The position numbers and the translations under genes are program-made. Positions 10,587-21,719 of a stretch of 64,000 bases of DNA are shown piece after piece. Below the pieces are notes generated by a model, which was not told where the DNA came from, made no database searches, and saw nothing but the letters and a program-made list of their open reading frames with translations. The stretch comes from Sycobia sp. Sy_11 (lineage: Eukaryota > Arthropoda > Insecta > Hymenoptera > Epichrysomallidae): the NCBI GenBank assembly GCA_018907035.1, contig JACCIC010000297.1, positions 1 through 64,000 of the forward strand, written 5' to 3'. How positions within the stretch are numbered: the first letter of the stretch is position 1; the number at the start of each line of letters is the position of its first letter.

Positions 10587-12219
10587 TTACACCTCTCTTA
10601 CTCCTAATAATTTTATTAATTTACGAATGAGTCGTTTGAAATCTCCAGTGGATGTACACACCTCCGCGATTCTTACTTGTTTATTTGATCCTTTATAGAC
10701 CTCAATTATTTTCCCCTTTCTCCATTGATTTCGCGGGGCTTGTAAATCCACTATTAATACAATGTCGCCCACATCCAACGGATCTTCAGTTTCCGTCCAT
10801 TTTTTTCTTGGCATAAGGCAAGGTAAATATTCTTTTAACCATCGACGTCAAAACGAGTCCGCGAAATGTTGCGCAATTTTCCACTGTTTTCGTGGACATA
10901 TATTTTTCGCATCATATTTACCTAATTTAAGTTCTCCCGAAGAAACACCGATAAGAAAATGATTGGGTGTTAACGCTTCATTATCCCGTGGGTCCAGTGA
11001 ATCATGAGTTAAAGGTCTCGAGTTTATTGTGTGTTCGATTTCGGTAAGGATCGTATGCAAAACTTCTTCGCTCGGTGCTTGTTCTTTCAATACGGTATGT
11101 AACTCGACTTTTACGGATCTCACCAAACGCTCCCAACCACCACCCATATGTGTGGCATCTGGCGGATTGAAAATCCATTCGATTCGTTTATTGAGCGCAA
11201 ATTCTTGCATCTTATTTTGATCTAATTCAGAGATAGCAATTTTTAGCTCTTTGTTTGCACCGTGAAGCAGCTAATCGCTGCAGTGCCATAATCGCGGAAC
11301 TTGTATTCAAGGAGCACGCTAGTTCTAGATCAACAGCTCGAGTTGTAAGGCAAGTGAACAACACTCCCCATCTTTTTTCCCTACGACGACCTATTTTGAC
11401 ATTCATGGGGCCAAAATAGTCAATGCCGCAGTGACTAAAAGGTCTTTGTTTAAATGCAACTCGACCTGCTGGTAACGCAGCCATGAGAGGATTTTGAGGT
11501 TTCCGACGGCGCAAGCGACAAACCATACATTTACTGGTTAGGGACCTTAAGGCAGTTCGTAGGCCAATTATATAGAACTTTTGTCTAATTTCATTAAAGA
11601 CGGTTTCATTACTCGCATGATAATATCGTCGGTGATATTCTGCGATTAGCAATTTAGTCCCGAAGTGTCTACCGTCTAAAATAATTGGTTGATTATTAAA
11701 CATCTCAGTCGGTCCTTTCGTTATACGTCCATTAGCTCGCAAAATACCTTCTTTATCAAGAAAAGGACGTAAATTTGCAATTTTACTATTTTTTAAAATG
11801 TCTTTGTTTTTCTCTAACGATTGTTTTTCTATTCGAAAACATTCAGACTGGATGACTCTAAACCAATATTCTTCATTTTTTCGGATGTTTTCTACACAAT
11901 TTTCTGAGCGTGTTTGTTTTCTCCAGCGTAAGAAAGTGTTTCGTATACGTCGCGCAATGATGATTAATCCGCGTCATCCCATTAACCTTATAGCTAGTGA
12001 AAAATTGAACAAGTTTACAGATAATGTATTTATGATAGTTTTTCTCAATTTCAATTTTTCAGCAATTGATTTTTCTTGTGCATTGAGAATTTTTTCCGTT
12101 GGCCAATCGGTTTTCGGTTTTTTAAGAAAAGGCGGACCGTTAAACCATAGAATATTTTCAGATAAAGCGCTGCCCGAAAATCGCGTCGCATCATCAGCCG
12201 GATTCTGGTTCGTCGGTAC
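10587..12219 (-). pseudogene. BEL integrase and C-terminal domain
   Basis: The integrase part of the BEL polyprotein. In order on the minus strand: end of RNase H/linker (PADDATRFSG at about 12200), zinc-binding region with KCMVCR, first catalytic Asp in HCGIDYFGP, RAVDLELA (11742-11227). Then come PPDATHMGGGWERLVRSVK with the catalytic Glu and INSRPLT (11210-10848). The C-terminal DUF5641-type module (DVGDIVLIVD, PRNQWRKGKI) is at 10814-10587. Breaks: an in-frame stop just downstream of RNase H at 12220-12222, a further stop near 11980, and a stop at 10848 where the family has Trp. At 11225-11260 a deletion plus frameshift removes the SDNGTNF-type segment and so the second catalytic Asp. It cannot be active. 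Confidence 0.85.
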
Positions 12220-13965
12220 CTAATGCCATTCCGAGCTCTGTGTAATCTCGCCAATTTCGCCAAGCCGATGAGCTACAAAAACTTGGCGTGTTCGTGGTTC
12301 AGATTTTATCCAGTGGAGGACTGTAGTCGAATCTGACCAAAAGAACCATTTACTGATTTTAATTTCTAATTCGGAATTAATAAATTTAACTAAACGAGAT
12401 CCTAACAGAGCCGCCTGCAGTTCCAGGCGAGGTACAGATAAAGGCTTCAAAGGCGCTACTCGGCTTTTTGCCATAATCAAAGAGACGTGCGTTATGTTTT
12501 CCTTTTCAAAGCGTAAATAGGCTACGGAAGCATAAGCCGTTAAGCTAGCATCGCAAAATACGTGCAGTTCAGCCTCCTCGTCTTGCATATTTAACGGCAT
12601 ATAACATCGCGGTATGTTACAATTTTTTAACGCTTTAATTCGCGTAATCCATTCGAACCATGCCGTGAATTCTTCGTCTCGTAATTGATCATCCCAGTGT
12701 ATCCCACTTCTCCATATTTCCTGCATAATTATTTTTGATTTTATTGTGTACGGAGCGAGCATACCAAGGGGATCAAATACGGACATTATCACTCGCAAAA
12801 ATTCGCGTTTTGTTGGTTTTTTACTTCCGTCTAAAAGTAAGTTCGAAATATTCGAGAGACCTATATTAAATTTTAAAACGTCAGTATTGGTATCCCAAAA
12901 CAAGCCTAGCACGCGTTCTCCACCTCGGTCACGCAATCGCATTTGTGAATCATTCACGCACTTATTTTTCATTAAAACGATCGGTCTATTACTTGCCCAT
13001 CCGTGCATCTCGAAATTTGCCGTCAAATTTATTCTGCTCACGTCACGAACAAGAGAGGCGGCTTCACTTTCCGTTTTTCTGCTAGCTAAATAATCGTGTA
13101 TGTAGTTATTTTTTATAATGCTTGTTGCGGCTATGGGATTGGTGTCACTAAAACATTTCGCATTTTTATTTTTAATGTATATTGCCCCAGAGGGCGATGA
13201 CGTCGCGCCGAAAATCAAGCAATTCATTTCATAAATATCCAGATCGCGTTCACGGTTTGCGCCACGCCAGAGAAAACGCTGAGCACCGCGGTCTTTTTCT
13301 ATCACTTTGACTCGTAAAAACATATCAGCTATGTCACTCTTAATAGCAATAGCATATTGTCTAAATCTAATTAAGACACCCGGAAGCGATTCGATCAAAT
13401 CTGGCCCTGAATCGAGTTGATCATTTAAGCTGATCCCCCCTGTCTTAGCCGCTGCGTCGAGAACAATTCGAAATCTGTTCGGTTTGTTTATGTTCGTCAC
13501 GCCGAAATGTGGCAAATACCAATATCGAGAACGCGCGACGTTTTTGTTTACTCTAACCGCATACCCGTTTTTAATAAAGCGCTGCATTTCCTTGTAATAC
13601 AAACGTGCGTACGCGTGATCACGGTCTAGCCTTCGCTCGAGTAATTCGAGCCTTTTACGAGCGGTCAACAGCCCATCTGTAGTCGGTGCGCAATCATGCT
13701 TCCAAAGAAGACCTATTTTCCAATGATTTTCAACGTATTTACAGGTGTTATCTAATATTTTTAATGCTCTTTTATTTTGGATTTTGTGCATAGAATTATT
13801 TATAACTCCTAATGAATCTAACTGGAAATAGGTTTTTATCAGTTCATCGAGAGATTGCTCTTTGGAATGATCATTTATCACTACGGGCGATAAATTACAT
13901 TGCATTTCATTGACAATGAAAGCAGCATGAGTTTGTTTTTCAAATTTACAACAATCGCCATGTAA
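12220..13965 (-). pseudogene. BEL reverse transcriptase and RNase H
   Basis: About 580 open codons of the BEL polyprotein. It copies element RNA into DNA in the cytoplasmic particle. Visible motifs: RYWYLPHFGV and FRIVLDAAAK in the fingers, IKSDIADMFLRV with the first catalytic Asp, and LIFGATSSP. YIHDYLAS stands where the family has YVDD, so the first Asp of that pair is His. FDPLGMLAPYTIKSK is the Pao/A17-type block. RNase H has VFCDAS, LELQAALLG and WSDSTTVLHW with its acidic residues in place. The reading frame is long and clean except for the active site, so the damage may be recent. It ends in a TAG at 12222-12220. The upstream join to protease is interrupted by the SINE. Confidence 0.9.
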
Positions 13966-13980
13966 CACCCAACCTAGCTT
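13966..13980. repeat. SINE target-site duplication, left copy
   Basis: CACCCAACCTAGCTT, repeated at 14192-14206. A 13-15 base duplication is typical of LINE-mobilised insertions. The last two bases are ambiguous with the poly(T) tract. Confidence 0.85.
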
Positions 13981-14191
13981 TTTTTTTTTTTTTTATGTTA
14001 TTTAACGTCGCTTTATTTATGCTTCCAATTATCGGTGCTAATCAGCGACGGAGGTCTACGATGTGTTTGTAAACAAAGCACATGTAAATATAATTACAGC
14101 GGTGCCTGTATCAATCGGCCGAGACCGGGATTTGAACTCGGATCACCGAGTTAGTAGTCCTTCGCTCTAGCGATCGAGCCATCGTAGGCCT
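13981..14191 (-). mobile_element. tRNA-derived SINE, copy 1
   Basis: On the minus strand the element starts GGCCTACGATGGCTCGATCG, an A-box-like region. It carries GTTCAAATCCC, a good match to the pol III B box, about 50 bases later. A roughly 120 base unrelated body follows, then an A run of about 17. The head resembles a tRNA gene but the acceptor stem does not close. The target duplication is intact. A second copy lies at 27475-27681, so this is a mobile family. It is younger than the BEL it sits in. Confidence 0.9.
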
Positions 14192-14700
14192 CACCCAACC
14201 TAGCTTAGTTCGTGAAAAGGCTAAATTAGAATTTTGAATTTCACGAATTTCACGCGTCGCGATTAATTTCCAATTATCCTGTCCGATCAACAATTTCACA
14301 TGCGCATTTCGATAAAACTTTATATCTATTTCCGATATGTTTGCTTCCTGTACAATAAAATCCTCTAACTTTTTCGGAAGAAATTGTGAAGGAAACTTAA
14401 CGTTTGCGGTGACGGCGCCTGAAATTTTATGTTTCTCGGTACCTCCTGAGACAAAAATATTTATTTTTTCCGACTCACTTGTTATGGTTACTGTATCGTT
14501 TATGCCTTGAAGTGATATGTTTAGTTTCTCTCCTCTCATTCCAATATCACGAGCCAATTTTTTGTCAATGAGAGTTATGGTAGACCCTTCATCTAATAAA
14601 GCAAAAGTATCAACGTATTTGGAAATACCGAAAACACGTACGGGAAGAATTTTTAATAATATGTCGCTTTCATATAGTCATGCGGTATGACTATTCTCTG
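14192..14700 (-). pseudogene. BEL protease segment
   Basis: The aspartic protease part (DUF1758-like) of the BEL polyprotein, which would cut the polyprotein in the particle. FALLDEGSTITLID at about 14610-14570 carries the active-site Asp. KLLIGQDNWKLI lies further on, with LGW at the end where the SINE sits. A TGA near 14687 and a frameshift just after the gag zinc region separate it from gag. The frame is otherwise open from 14557 to 14207. Confidence 0.8.
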
Positions 14701-14766
14701 AGTCAGAAATTGAATTTACGAGGTGCTGCGTAGTATTTTCCTTTTCGGAAGTGTTAATTTTATTTT

Positions 14767-16282
14767 TTAACGTATATTTGGGGTTGTGCAATAATGTATA
14801 GTGCTGCCTTTTGCACAGATCGCAAGAACATTCCTACATTTGTCACGCGAATGACCTGGCTTCAGACACCCGAAACAAAGGGAATGATTTTTTGCCAGAG
14901 TCCATCGTCGATCCAATGACTCACGCTTAAACGTAAAGCATTTGTCGGGCCAATGGTTTTCCCGTGTGCATATTGGACAAGTTTTCTTTGTCCTTCTAGG
15001 TCCGTCGGAAAATGCGTTCGCGTGTCGTTGTACACCCTTTAACTCATGATTCATCGTGAACACATTATCAGTCTTACGAGACCGTGTATTTTTCTTATAA
15101 ATATTTACTTTTTTAATAGGCGCGGCCGTTTCTGTAGTAATTTCTAAATCAAAGATACCCGAATTGGATGATAATTCAGCTTCAGCGTAAATGAAATTGC
15201 TTAATTTTTCTAAATCTGACATACCTTTCGTATCGCTCGCCGCGTGTCTATTATAAATATATTTTAGAGCGGATGGAAGTTTGTTTCCAATAGATTTTAC
15301 TAAATCAGGACTATGTAAATAGCCAACTAAATTTAAATTCTTTAAGGCTGAAACTGAATTTCGCAACTTAGTGGCAAACTGAATTAAATTAATCTTTTTC
15401 GATTCAATGTCCGGTAAAGCTTTTAAATCCACGATTATTTTTGCTGCAATAGTTTTCTTATTGCCGAAATGTAACTCTAGCGTGCGCATAATTGCATTCG
15501 CGTCGTGGCTGCTAGCAAGCAACATGCTTACAGCTTCGCGCGCTTGACCTTTCAGTGCTACAAACAAAGTAGCTATAGTTATTATATAATAGAGCTATAA
15601 TTGCATGATCGCTGTAATCACCGAGCGAGGACGAAAGATAATAAACTTCTTTAAAGTGGAGCCATTCCAATGGATCTCCTGAAAAATGAAGTAACTCTTT
15701 CGCCGTCGTCAGTCGATTAACTAAACGTGAATTTCCATCACCAAAGGACGCTTCTCGTACGCTACTTAATGTACGCTCAATAGCTTGTACTAATCGTACG
15801 GTCGGATCTACAGCACTATCATAAACTATACGCGGTTTATTCGGTAAAGCCGTACTATTTCTCCACTCACGCATATTAACCTGTTCATCCGTCTCGGCTG
15901 ACGGAACGTTCTCGAAATCATCGTTATTGGTAAGCGGTGGATGCGTGTTGATAGTCGAACGTTGTCGTTGACCTCGAGGTTGTTCAAGCGGTTGCAAAGA
16001 TAAGTCCCGCTGTACCGGCTCGGGTTCGATGTTGAATGGAACCTCGAAATCATTTTGCTCCAGGTATTCTATAACCTTTCCCTTACGTGATCGCTTCACT
16101 CGAGCGTCTTTCTGCTCGATTAACGACAATGCAGTTGATCTTTTAGTTGCCATTTGCGTAGATTGTATTTTAGCAACTGCTATCTGCTTTGCTTGTCTGC
16201 TGCTAGTGGCTCTAATTGATTTCTTAGGAGCCATCACTATTGAAAAATACGAACAATACACTTTTAAACTTTTGAAATGCAC
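14767..16282 (-). pseudogene. BEL gag
   Basis: Gag of the BEL element, forming the particle and binding RNA. The start is likely MAPKKS (ATG 16236-16234) or the in-frame ATG at 16282. The N-terminus is basic (KRSRKGK). The central part has SGDPLEWLHFKEVY, then after a frameshift near 15580, FVALKGQAREAV and HFGNKKTIAAKI of the DUF1759 domain. Near the end are CPICTRENHWPDKC and CFGCLKPGHSRDKC, two zinc sites, the second a regular CCHC knuckle. A second frameshift just after the knuckles leads into protease. The first part (16282-15512) and second part (15567-14767) are in different frames. Confidence 0.88.
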
Positions 16283-16326
16283 AATTTAACTTCAATTGAA
16301 ACTCAAATCCAGTTTCCGGGAATGAC

Positions 16327-16344
16327 TCCCGGGTTTCGGCACCA
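16327..16344 (-). promoter_or_regulatory. BEL primer binding site for tRNA-Phe
   Basis: The + strand reads TCCCGGGTTTCGGCACCA, which equals the 3' end of eukaryotic tRNA-Phe including CCA. It lies 5 bases inside the 5' LTR, where minus-strand priming starts. The match is 18 of 18 to the tRNA-Phe end I know from animals. Confidence 0.85.
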
Positions 16345-16349
16345 AAAAT

Positions 16350-17325
16350 TATAACAGACGAGAACTGGATTTGGGATAAGGTGTTAGGAGAATAAAAGTT
16401 AAAATATAAATGCAAAGCACAAAAAAATTTATTAATAATGTTATTACGACGATGTGTACAGTTGAAAAGCTGACGCGAAAAGAATGCCGCTCGAGTCTCG
16501 ATAGCTTACTTTATACATCGCTTGCCCCATGAAAAAAAGGGCATCGGACACCACGGTCCTTCGCCGTTTCCGAACACAATATACCATATATGTATACTCG
16601 GGCGCGCGACTTCGGGCTCTCCACGGCTTCGCTACAGAGAACCTCAACAACACATTTACGTTGAGGTTTATAGCCTTCACGGCCACGAGTTTTTTCAATA
16701 CATTTTCTCGTGCACGTCTATCTGGAAAGAATAGTCGCGAGCCTCGGATAAACCCGGCCCGCACATATGGCTTCCAGGCCATGGGCGAACCCATGCACAG
16801 TCCAAGCTAGGTCGTGGAAATCCTAGTCACCATAGGCCTCGTTATTTACAAAGATACTTAACTATGAATTTTAAAATACTATAAATCAATCATTTAATAA
16901 TCCTAAATCGAAACAGTATTAAATGTAATATAATATAAATTTTTTATAAAATAACATAATATAAATGACTTAAACGCTATAAAATAAATACTAAGAATCG
17001 AGCGGCTTTCGTTTCTTACAAAAATATGATAATATTCTTATTTCCGCATTCGCCCAGGTTTCAAACAATTCTGGGGAAAAGGGAAAACTCCACGAAAAAC
17101 CATTTGGAAAAAATCGAGGAGAAAACCTTTTCCGAAAATAAGAATTTACAAGAAAGATAATTACATTACTTTTCTTATTCATACCCAAATAATAAATAAA
17201 AGCTTTTAGTTTTCTGTTGACAAAAAATAACGCACCATTCCGCTAAAACTCGCCTAGGCGCCTTTATTCTTACATATTAAGTTAATAGTAGATGTTTAAA
17301 ATTATTCAAGAATCTGTCAGTAACA
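16350..17325 (-). repeat. BEL 5' LTR
   Basis: 976 bases, the partner of 9592-10555, containing the promoter and polyadenylation signals of the element. GCACT follows at 17326-17330 as the right target duplication. Confidence 0.92.
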
Positions 17326-17700
17326 GCACTACATTCATGTAGGTATACTTGAACTGTATCATCAAAAAGCTTATATCTGTCTCTGCAGAGTTTAGAGTGC
17401 AGCCGACTGCCTCTGCACTGTAAAGATAGAACCGAAATCCTACTTGTAAATATGAAAGATGAATGGATCAAGTTGATCATTTTGATTTTCTGCTCATGAG
17501 AGAACTTATGTTTTTCCAAATTCCATCAGCTCTATCATAGCCTATTCTGTCATTGTCAAATAATTCATGAGGTTTATGTGAAATTATATGAAATTTACTA
17601 ACGCGGTCGTAAACATCATGAAGTTGTTTTACTTAAAAATCTACAGGTAAAAGTGAAGCCATCTTTACTTTTTCACGTGAACGATAATAATTAAATAGAT
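17326..17700 (-). pseudogene. Polinton polymerase, 5' part cut off by the BEL insertion
   Basis: On the minus strand the frame from 17519 (YKLFDDTVQVYLHEC near the insertion) runs up to the BEL target site. It resumes in the same frame on the far side at 9591 once the 5 bp duplication is counted once. Further upstream, to about 17700, only stop-broken pieces remain (ASLLPVDF near 17650). This ties the two flanks to one gene and dates the BEL after the Polinton. Confidence 0.7.
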
Positions 17701-17834
17701 TTACACTTCTATAATAGTAAACTATAATAATAAACTAATATTTGTTTAAATAACTAATAAAACTAATAAAAAAATAAAACACTGATACAATACAGAGTTA
17801 CAAGCGCTGATACAATACATAGATCTAAGTTTTA

Positions 17835-17960
17835 TTTTAGATTGTACAGGGATGAATATAAACAAAGACAGTCTGACTATCATTATTTTAGATAATATAT
17901 TATATTATAAAGATTGTAAGATCGATAAAACTATTTATTACCTCAAAAAAAATTTTGGGG
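17835..17960 (+). repeat. Dispersed repeat family T, copy 1
   Basis: Shares with copies near 30430, 38010 and 53120 the ordered blocks TTTTATTTTAGATT, ACAGGGATGAAT, AAACAAAGACAGTCTGACTA, TCATTATTTTAG and GATTGTAAGA, then ATATTTATTA-like AT sequence. No frame. Class unknown. Confidence 0.6.
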
Positions 17961-18561
17961 GCAAGACGCCCTTTAAACTTTGTCCTTTCAATCATTTCAC
18001 AATACTATGCACCACTACTTCGTTATTTTCACAAGTCATTCTTGTATATGTTCATACTTTAGCAAACAAGCACAAAAACACTTACTTACGTTACTATTTG
18101 AAAATGTTAATTTACTACAAATACTATTTGCATGTGACTACTCAACTTACCAAATGGGATCTCAGGTTTTTGGATTTGAAATAAGTATTGTTAAAAAACA
18201 GATTACTGAAATGTATAATATTTATTTATTTCTTCACTCAAATTCAATATTACTATAATAACATATTGTTCAAAAATTTTTTATTAATTGTACATTTCGT
18301 TTCATTACATGACATTCATATTTTTCATTTATCACATACATTTGTTCGTTACATTTTATTTTATTTCGTTATATCTTAGGGGGCGAAGTTAGTTTCCGGC
18401 CTTACCATTTAGATAGCGATATAAGTAGTACGAAAAGTCAGATGTGTCAGATCTAGTGCTTATTTTTTAGTTTTGGCATTTACCAATAAAATTCAGTTAA
18501 CAGGCACCATCATTTGTGTAAATATTACAATTGTTTGATCAGTGAAAAATAAATCGTGATA
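17961..18561. other. AT-rich stretch, no gene seen
   Basis: Several short frames here are compositional. A scrap at 18383-18403 (GAAGTTAGTTTCCGGCCTTA) resembles the mariner terminal repeat starting at 18562, so an older mariner end may be present. Confidence 0.4.
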
Positions 18562-19754
18562 CGAGGGTGGATTCCTCGAAGTTAGTTTTCGGCCTGACCA
18601 AGAAAAACAACGTTTTTAAGAATTTTTTTTTTATTTCTCAACATAATCTCCTCCAAGGCTGACACATTTCTCATAGCGGTGTTTTAGTCTAGTAATGCCA
18701 TCTCTATAGACTCTGGAGATAGACTCTAGATCTCTGGAGAGTAGGGAGGGTGCAGCATCAATTCCAACTTCAGATCGTTGATTTTAGCCATCGCAACGAT
18801 TGACGTGTGCGCTGGCGCGTTATCGTGATGAAACAAGATTTTTTTCTTCGCCAGATGAGGTCATTTAATTTTCACTTCGTGGCTGAAACGTTGCACTAAG
18901 TCTGCGTAGTATTGACCAGTGATAGTTTTACCCTTTTCAAGGTAATCAATGTATATAATACCTCTTGCATCCCAAAAAACAGTAGCCATAACATTGTTCG
19001 CCGAAAAAATTGTTTTTGCCTTCTATGGAGTTAGTTCCCTTGCTCCAATCCACTGTTTAGACTGTTGTTTAGTTTCAGGAGTATAGTGGTGGACCCAACA
19101 TTCGTCAACGGTTATGAATCGACGCAAAAATTCGCTTGCATTATGCTTATACAACGCCAAATTGGCGGTAGAAATGTTCTTTCGGATCAATTTTTGGTCG
19201 ACTGTTAGCAAATGTGGCACCCATCTTGCACAGAGCTTTTCCATATACAAATGTTGGTGCAAAATATTTTGTACACGATCATATGATATCTTACAGGTCT
19301 CAGCTATCTCACGCATTTTTAATCTGCGGTCTTTCAGTACTATTTGATGGATTTTTTCGATCATATCTGGAGTTGTAACCTCAATGGGGCGCCCTGAGCG
19401 AGGCTCATCCGAGGTGCTCACACGAAACTTTGTAATCTCGGAAACTCACTGCTTAACGGTTGAATATGATGGGGAGGATGTCACCAATGTTGAGTCCATT
19501 TCTTCTTTAATTTCCTTCGGCGTTAACCCCTTCAAATAAAAGTATTTGATGACAGTACGATTTTCCAGCTTTTCCATTTTTACGAAAAACACAGAGGCTT
19601 CTTGTTCAGCGTGCTCTCAAACTTAAACTAACATGGCGATCGGACTGAAACTATAGCTACAAGCTATCTAAGGATTATACTATAGAACTCCACCTCAAGG
19701 TAGGCCTAGTGGCGCCATCTCTTGGTCAGGCCGGAAACTTACAAATCCACCCTC

Positions 19755-19755
<1 letters not shown>
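18562..19755 (-). mobile_element. mariner element A
   Basis: A 1.2 kb mariner between TA dinucleotides. Left end CGAGGGTGGATT with TTTTCGGCCTGACCAAG about 25 bases in; the right end is its inverted counterpart ending AATCCACCCTCG. The right end abuts a (TA)n tract. It encodes a broken transposase on the minus strand. Confidence 0.88.
18640..19577 (-). pseudogene. mariner A transposase, inactivated
   Basis: A mariner DD34D transposase of about 345 residues in the family. The N-terminal helix-turn-helix starts MEKLENRTVIKYF at 19577. SDEPRSGRP and ARWVPHLLT follow, with the first catalytic Asp in FITVDECWVHHYTPETKQQS. The second is in HHDNAPAHTS near 18830. Then HPPYSP is followed by a deletion that removes the third Asp region (the usual APSDY-like block), and the frame resumes at LKHRYEKCVSLGGDYVEK near 18680. 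Stops are seen just after VKQ at about 19449 and after ELTP at 19023. Dead copy. Confidence 0.88.

Positions 19756-19802
<47 letters not shown>
19755..19802. repeat. (TA)n microsatellite
   Basis: About 24 TA units between mariner A and the long-inverted-repeat element. Confidence 0.95.
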
Positions 19803-19804
<2 letters not shown>

Positions 19805-21657
19805 GGTGTCACAGATAGAACTGCTCATATTAACGGCATGATATGGGGAAGGAAAAGTTATTTATTTATTTATTATTTAAATATTAATATTCATGTAGGT
19901 TCATTTTTAATAGTTTTTGCAGTACGGCCCCGTGTCTGTGATCTAATCAGGGCTCAGATAAGTGGGTCATCGTCTGCGAGCGAGAAAAAGGAGGTCAAAC
20001 GAAGGGAAACGAGGCAAAGTTGAGCGAACACGTCAATGACCAATAGTTGTTCTTTTTGCTGTCCATTGTCCATGCCCGTGTAACTGCTTGGATATACGAA
20101 CGCATTGATGAAGCGAGACTCGCGCGTATAAGAATAATGATTATGTTTCTCCGTCTACAACGATCCCTACCCATATTTTTCGTCAAGTTACCCTTTTTTA
20201 TAACATAAGATTATTTTATCTGATTTTTATCAATCATATTTCCTTGCAATCAGTATTTTTACCAGTTTTGAACCTGATTATCAAATATCAATTTCTCAAT
20301 CTTTGAAAAATTTCGACAATTTCGTTCCACTCTTGTTTTTATAAAACACGTGTGTGCACTCTCGGTGAGTTCGTGCGCACTGACACACACCCGCTATTTT
20401 CAACCACCCCACTATTCAACCAGTAGCTTAGACCGTTTCATAATTGTTTCTCTTATAAACAGTTGTAAATTTTAAAACAGGCATATAATTTTTGTAATTT
20501 ACTGTACGTATATAATTTATTTAATGTATTATACCAATGAAATCGAGTCCTAACGGTATAATATTCATATATGAAAAAGTAAAGAAATAAATAAATGTTT
20601 TGTTATAGTCTTTTATTTACATTAGATTATTTATTCTGTACATCTTTTTTCAAACGCGCCCATTAGCTTGTTTTATAAATAGTTTAAATTAATATGTAAA
20701 TCATATAAAAGAACTTTGATATAAAAACCTCATTTTTTAATTAAGTATAACATTTTTAGTTGATAATCTGAGTAAAAATTACTTAATTTAATCTCTTATT
20801 TATTAAAACATTTATAATTGTAATTGACTATAAGAAATTCAAAACCTGCTGCTCGAATAAGGGGGTGGGGAACGTAGCGACTGCGTGACGGCGCGCATGA
20901 ACTGACCGCGAGTGCACACACATGTTTTGTAAAAACAAGAGTGGAATTAAATTGTCTAAATGTTGCAAAGATTGAGACATATATATTTAATAATCACATT
21001 CAAAACTGGCAATACTACTGATTACAAAGAAATTTGATTGATAAAAATCTGATAAACTTGATCTTATAGGACTAATGCAATACCTTCATAATTATTTTAT
21101 ACATCTGTATACGTAATGTCCATGCAATCAGTAATTTTGGCAGTTTTGAATGTGATTATCAAACATCAATCTTTGTAACATTTTGAAAATTCAGTTGGAC
21201 ATTTGTTTTGTTAAAACACATGTGTACTTGGCGGTCAGTTCTTCTACACCAGCGAAATATTCAGCTCTTCTTCCTTATTTCTAATGCAGTAGATTGGGCT
21301 GTTATAAAAAAGGGTAGCTCGACAAAAGATATGAGTAGGAACCGTTTTATACGAAGAAACATAATCTTTATTCGTAGATGCGTGAACCTCGCTTCGTCAA
21401 TGCGTATATGTATCCAAACAGTTACACGAGCATTGTCAATGGAGAGCAAAAATAACAACTACTGATCGTCGTTGCCGTGTTTGCTCTTCCCTTTCGTTTG
21501 ACCTCCTTTTTCTCGCTCGCAGACGATGATCCACTTCTCTGAGCCCTGATTAGATCACAGACACGGGGCCGTACTGCAAAAACTATTAAAAATGGACCTA
21601 CATGAATATCATGACGCTAATATGAGCAGTTATATCTGGGACAGCGTATATGTATTT
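19802..21657. mobile_element. Long-inverted-repeat DNA element (TcMar-like, non-autonomous)
   Basis: The ends are inverted copies: left CGGTGTCACAGATAGAACTG, right reading inward ACGCTGTCCCAGATATAACT. From there the arms match for about 550 bases through GCAGTACGGCCCCGTGTCTG and GAGCGAGAAAAAGGAGGTCA. The left arm is 19802-20395 and the right arm about 21120-21657. Inside, 20905-21050 is an inverted copy of 20230-20395, so the interior is itself rearranged. It lies between (TA)n tracts, consistent with TA target choice. No transposase frame. The CAGTGTCCC-like terminus suggests a Tc1/mariner relative, which is inference. Confidence 0.75.
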
Positions 21658-21666
21658 TATTGCCAC

Positions 21667-21667
<1 letters not shown>

Positions 21668-21701
<34 letters not shown>
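21668..21701. repeat. (TA)n microsatellite
   Basis: About 17 TA units just right of the long-inverted-repeat element. Confidence 0.95.
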
Positions 21702-21704
<3 letters not shown>

Positions 21705-21719
21705 TTTTTTTTCGTCTCT

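Larger units (their letters stand above)
9592..17325 (-). mobile_element. BEL/Pao LTR retrotransposon, full length but disabled
   Basis: A 7.7 kb element on the minus strand with two LTRs, a tRNA-Phe primer site, gag, protease, reverse transcriptase, RNase H and integrase in the BEL order, a polypurine tract and a 5 bp target duplication. It lies inside the Polinton polymerase gene, so it is younger than the Polinton. Coding damage includes frameshifts in gag, stops in pol, a changed reverse transcriptase active-site residue, and loss of the integrase segment that holds the second catalytic Asp. A tRNA-derived SINE is inserted between protease and reverse transcriptase. Confidence 0.92.

Noticed and set aside
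11798..12223. 141-codon + strand frame opposite BEL integrase
   Set aside because: A shadow of the minus-strand pol frame, which carries the recognisable motifs.
14107..14191. Independent tRNA gene
   Set aside because: It has pol III boxes, but the acceptor stem does not close. It is joined to a body and A tail, sits in a target duplication, and recurs at 27600-27681: it is a SINE head.
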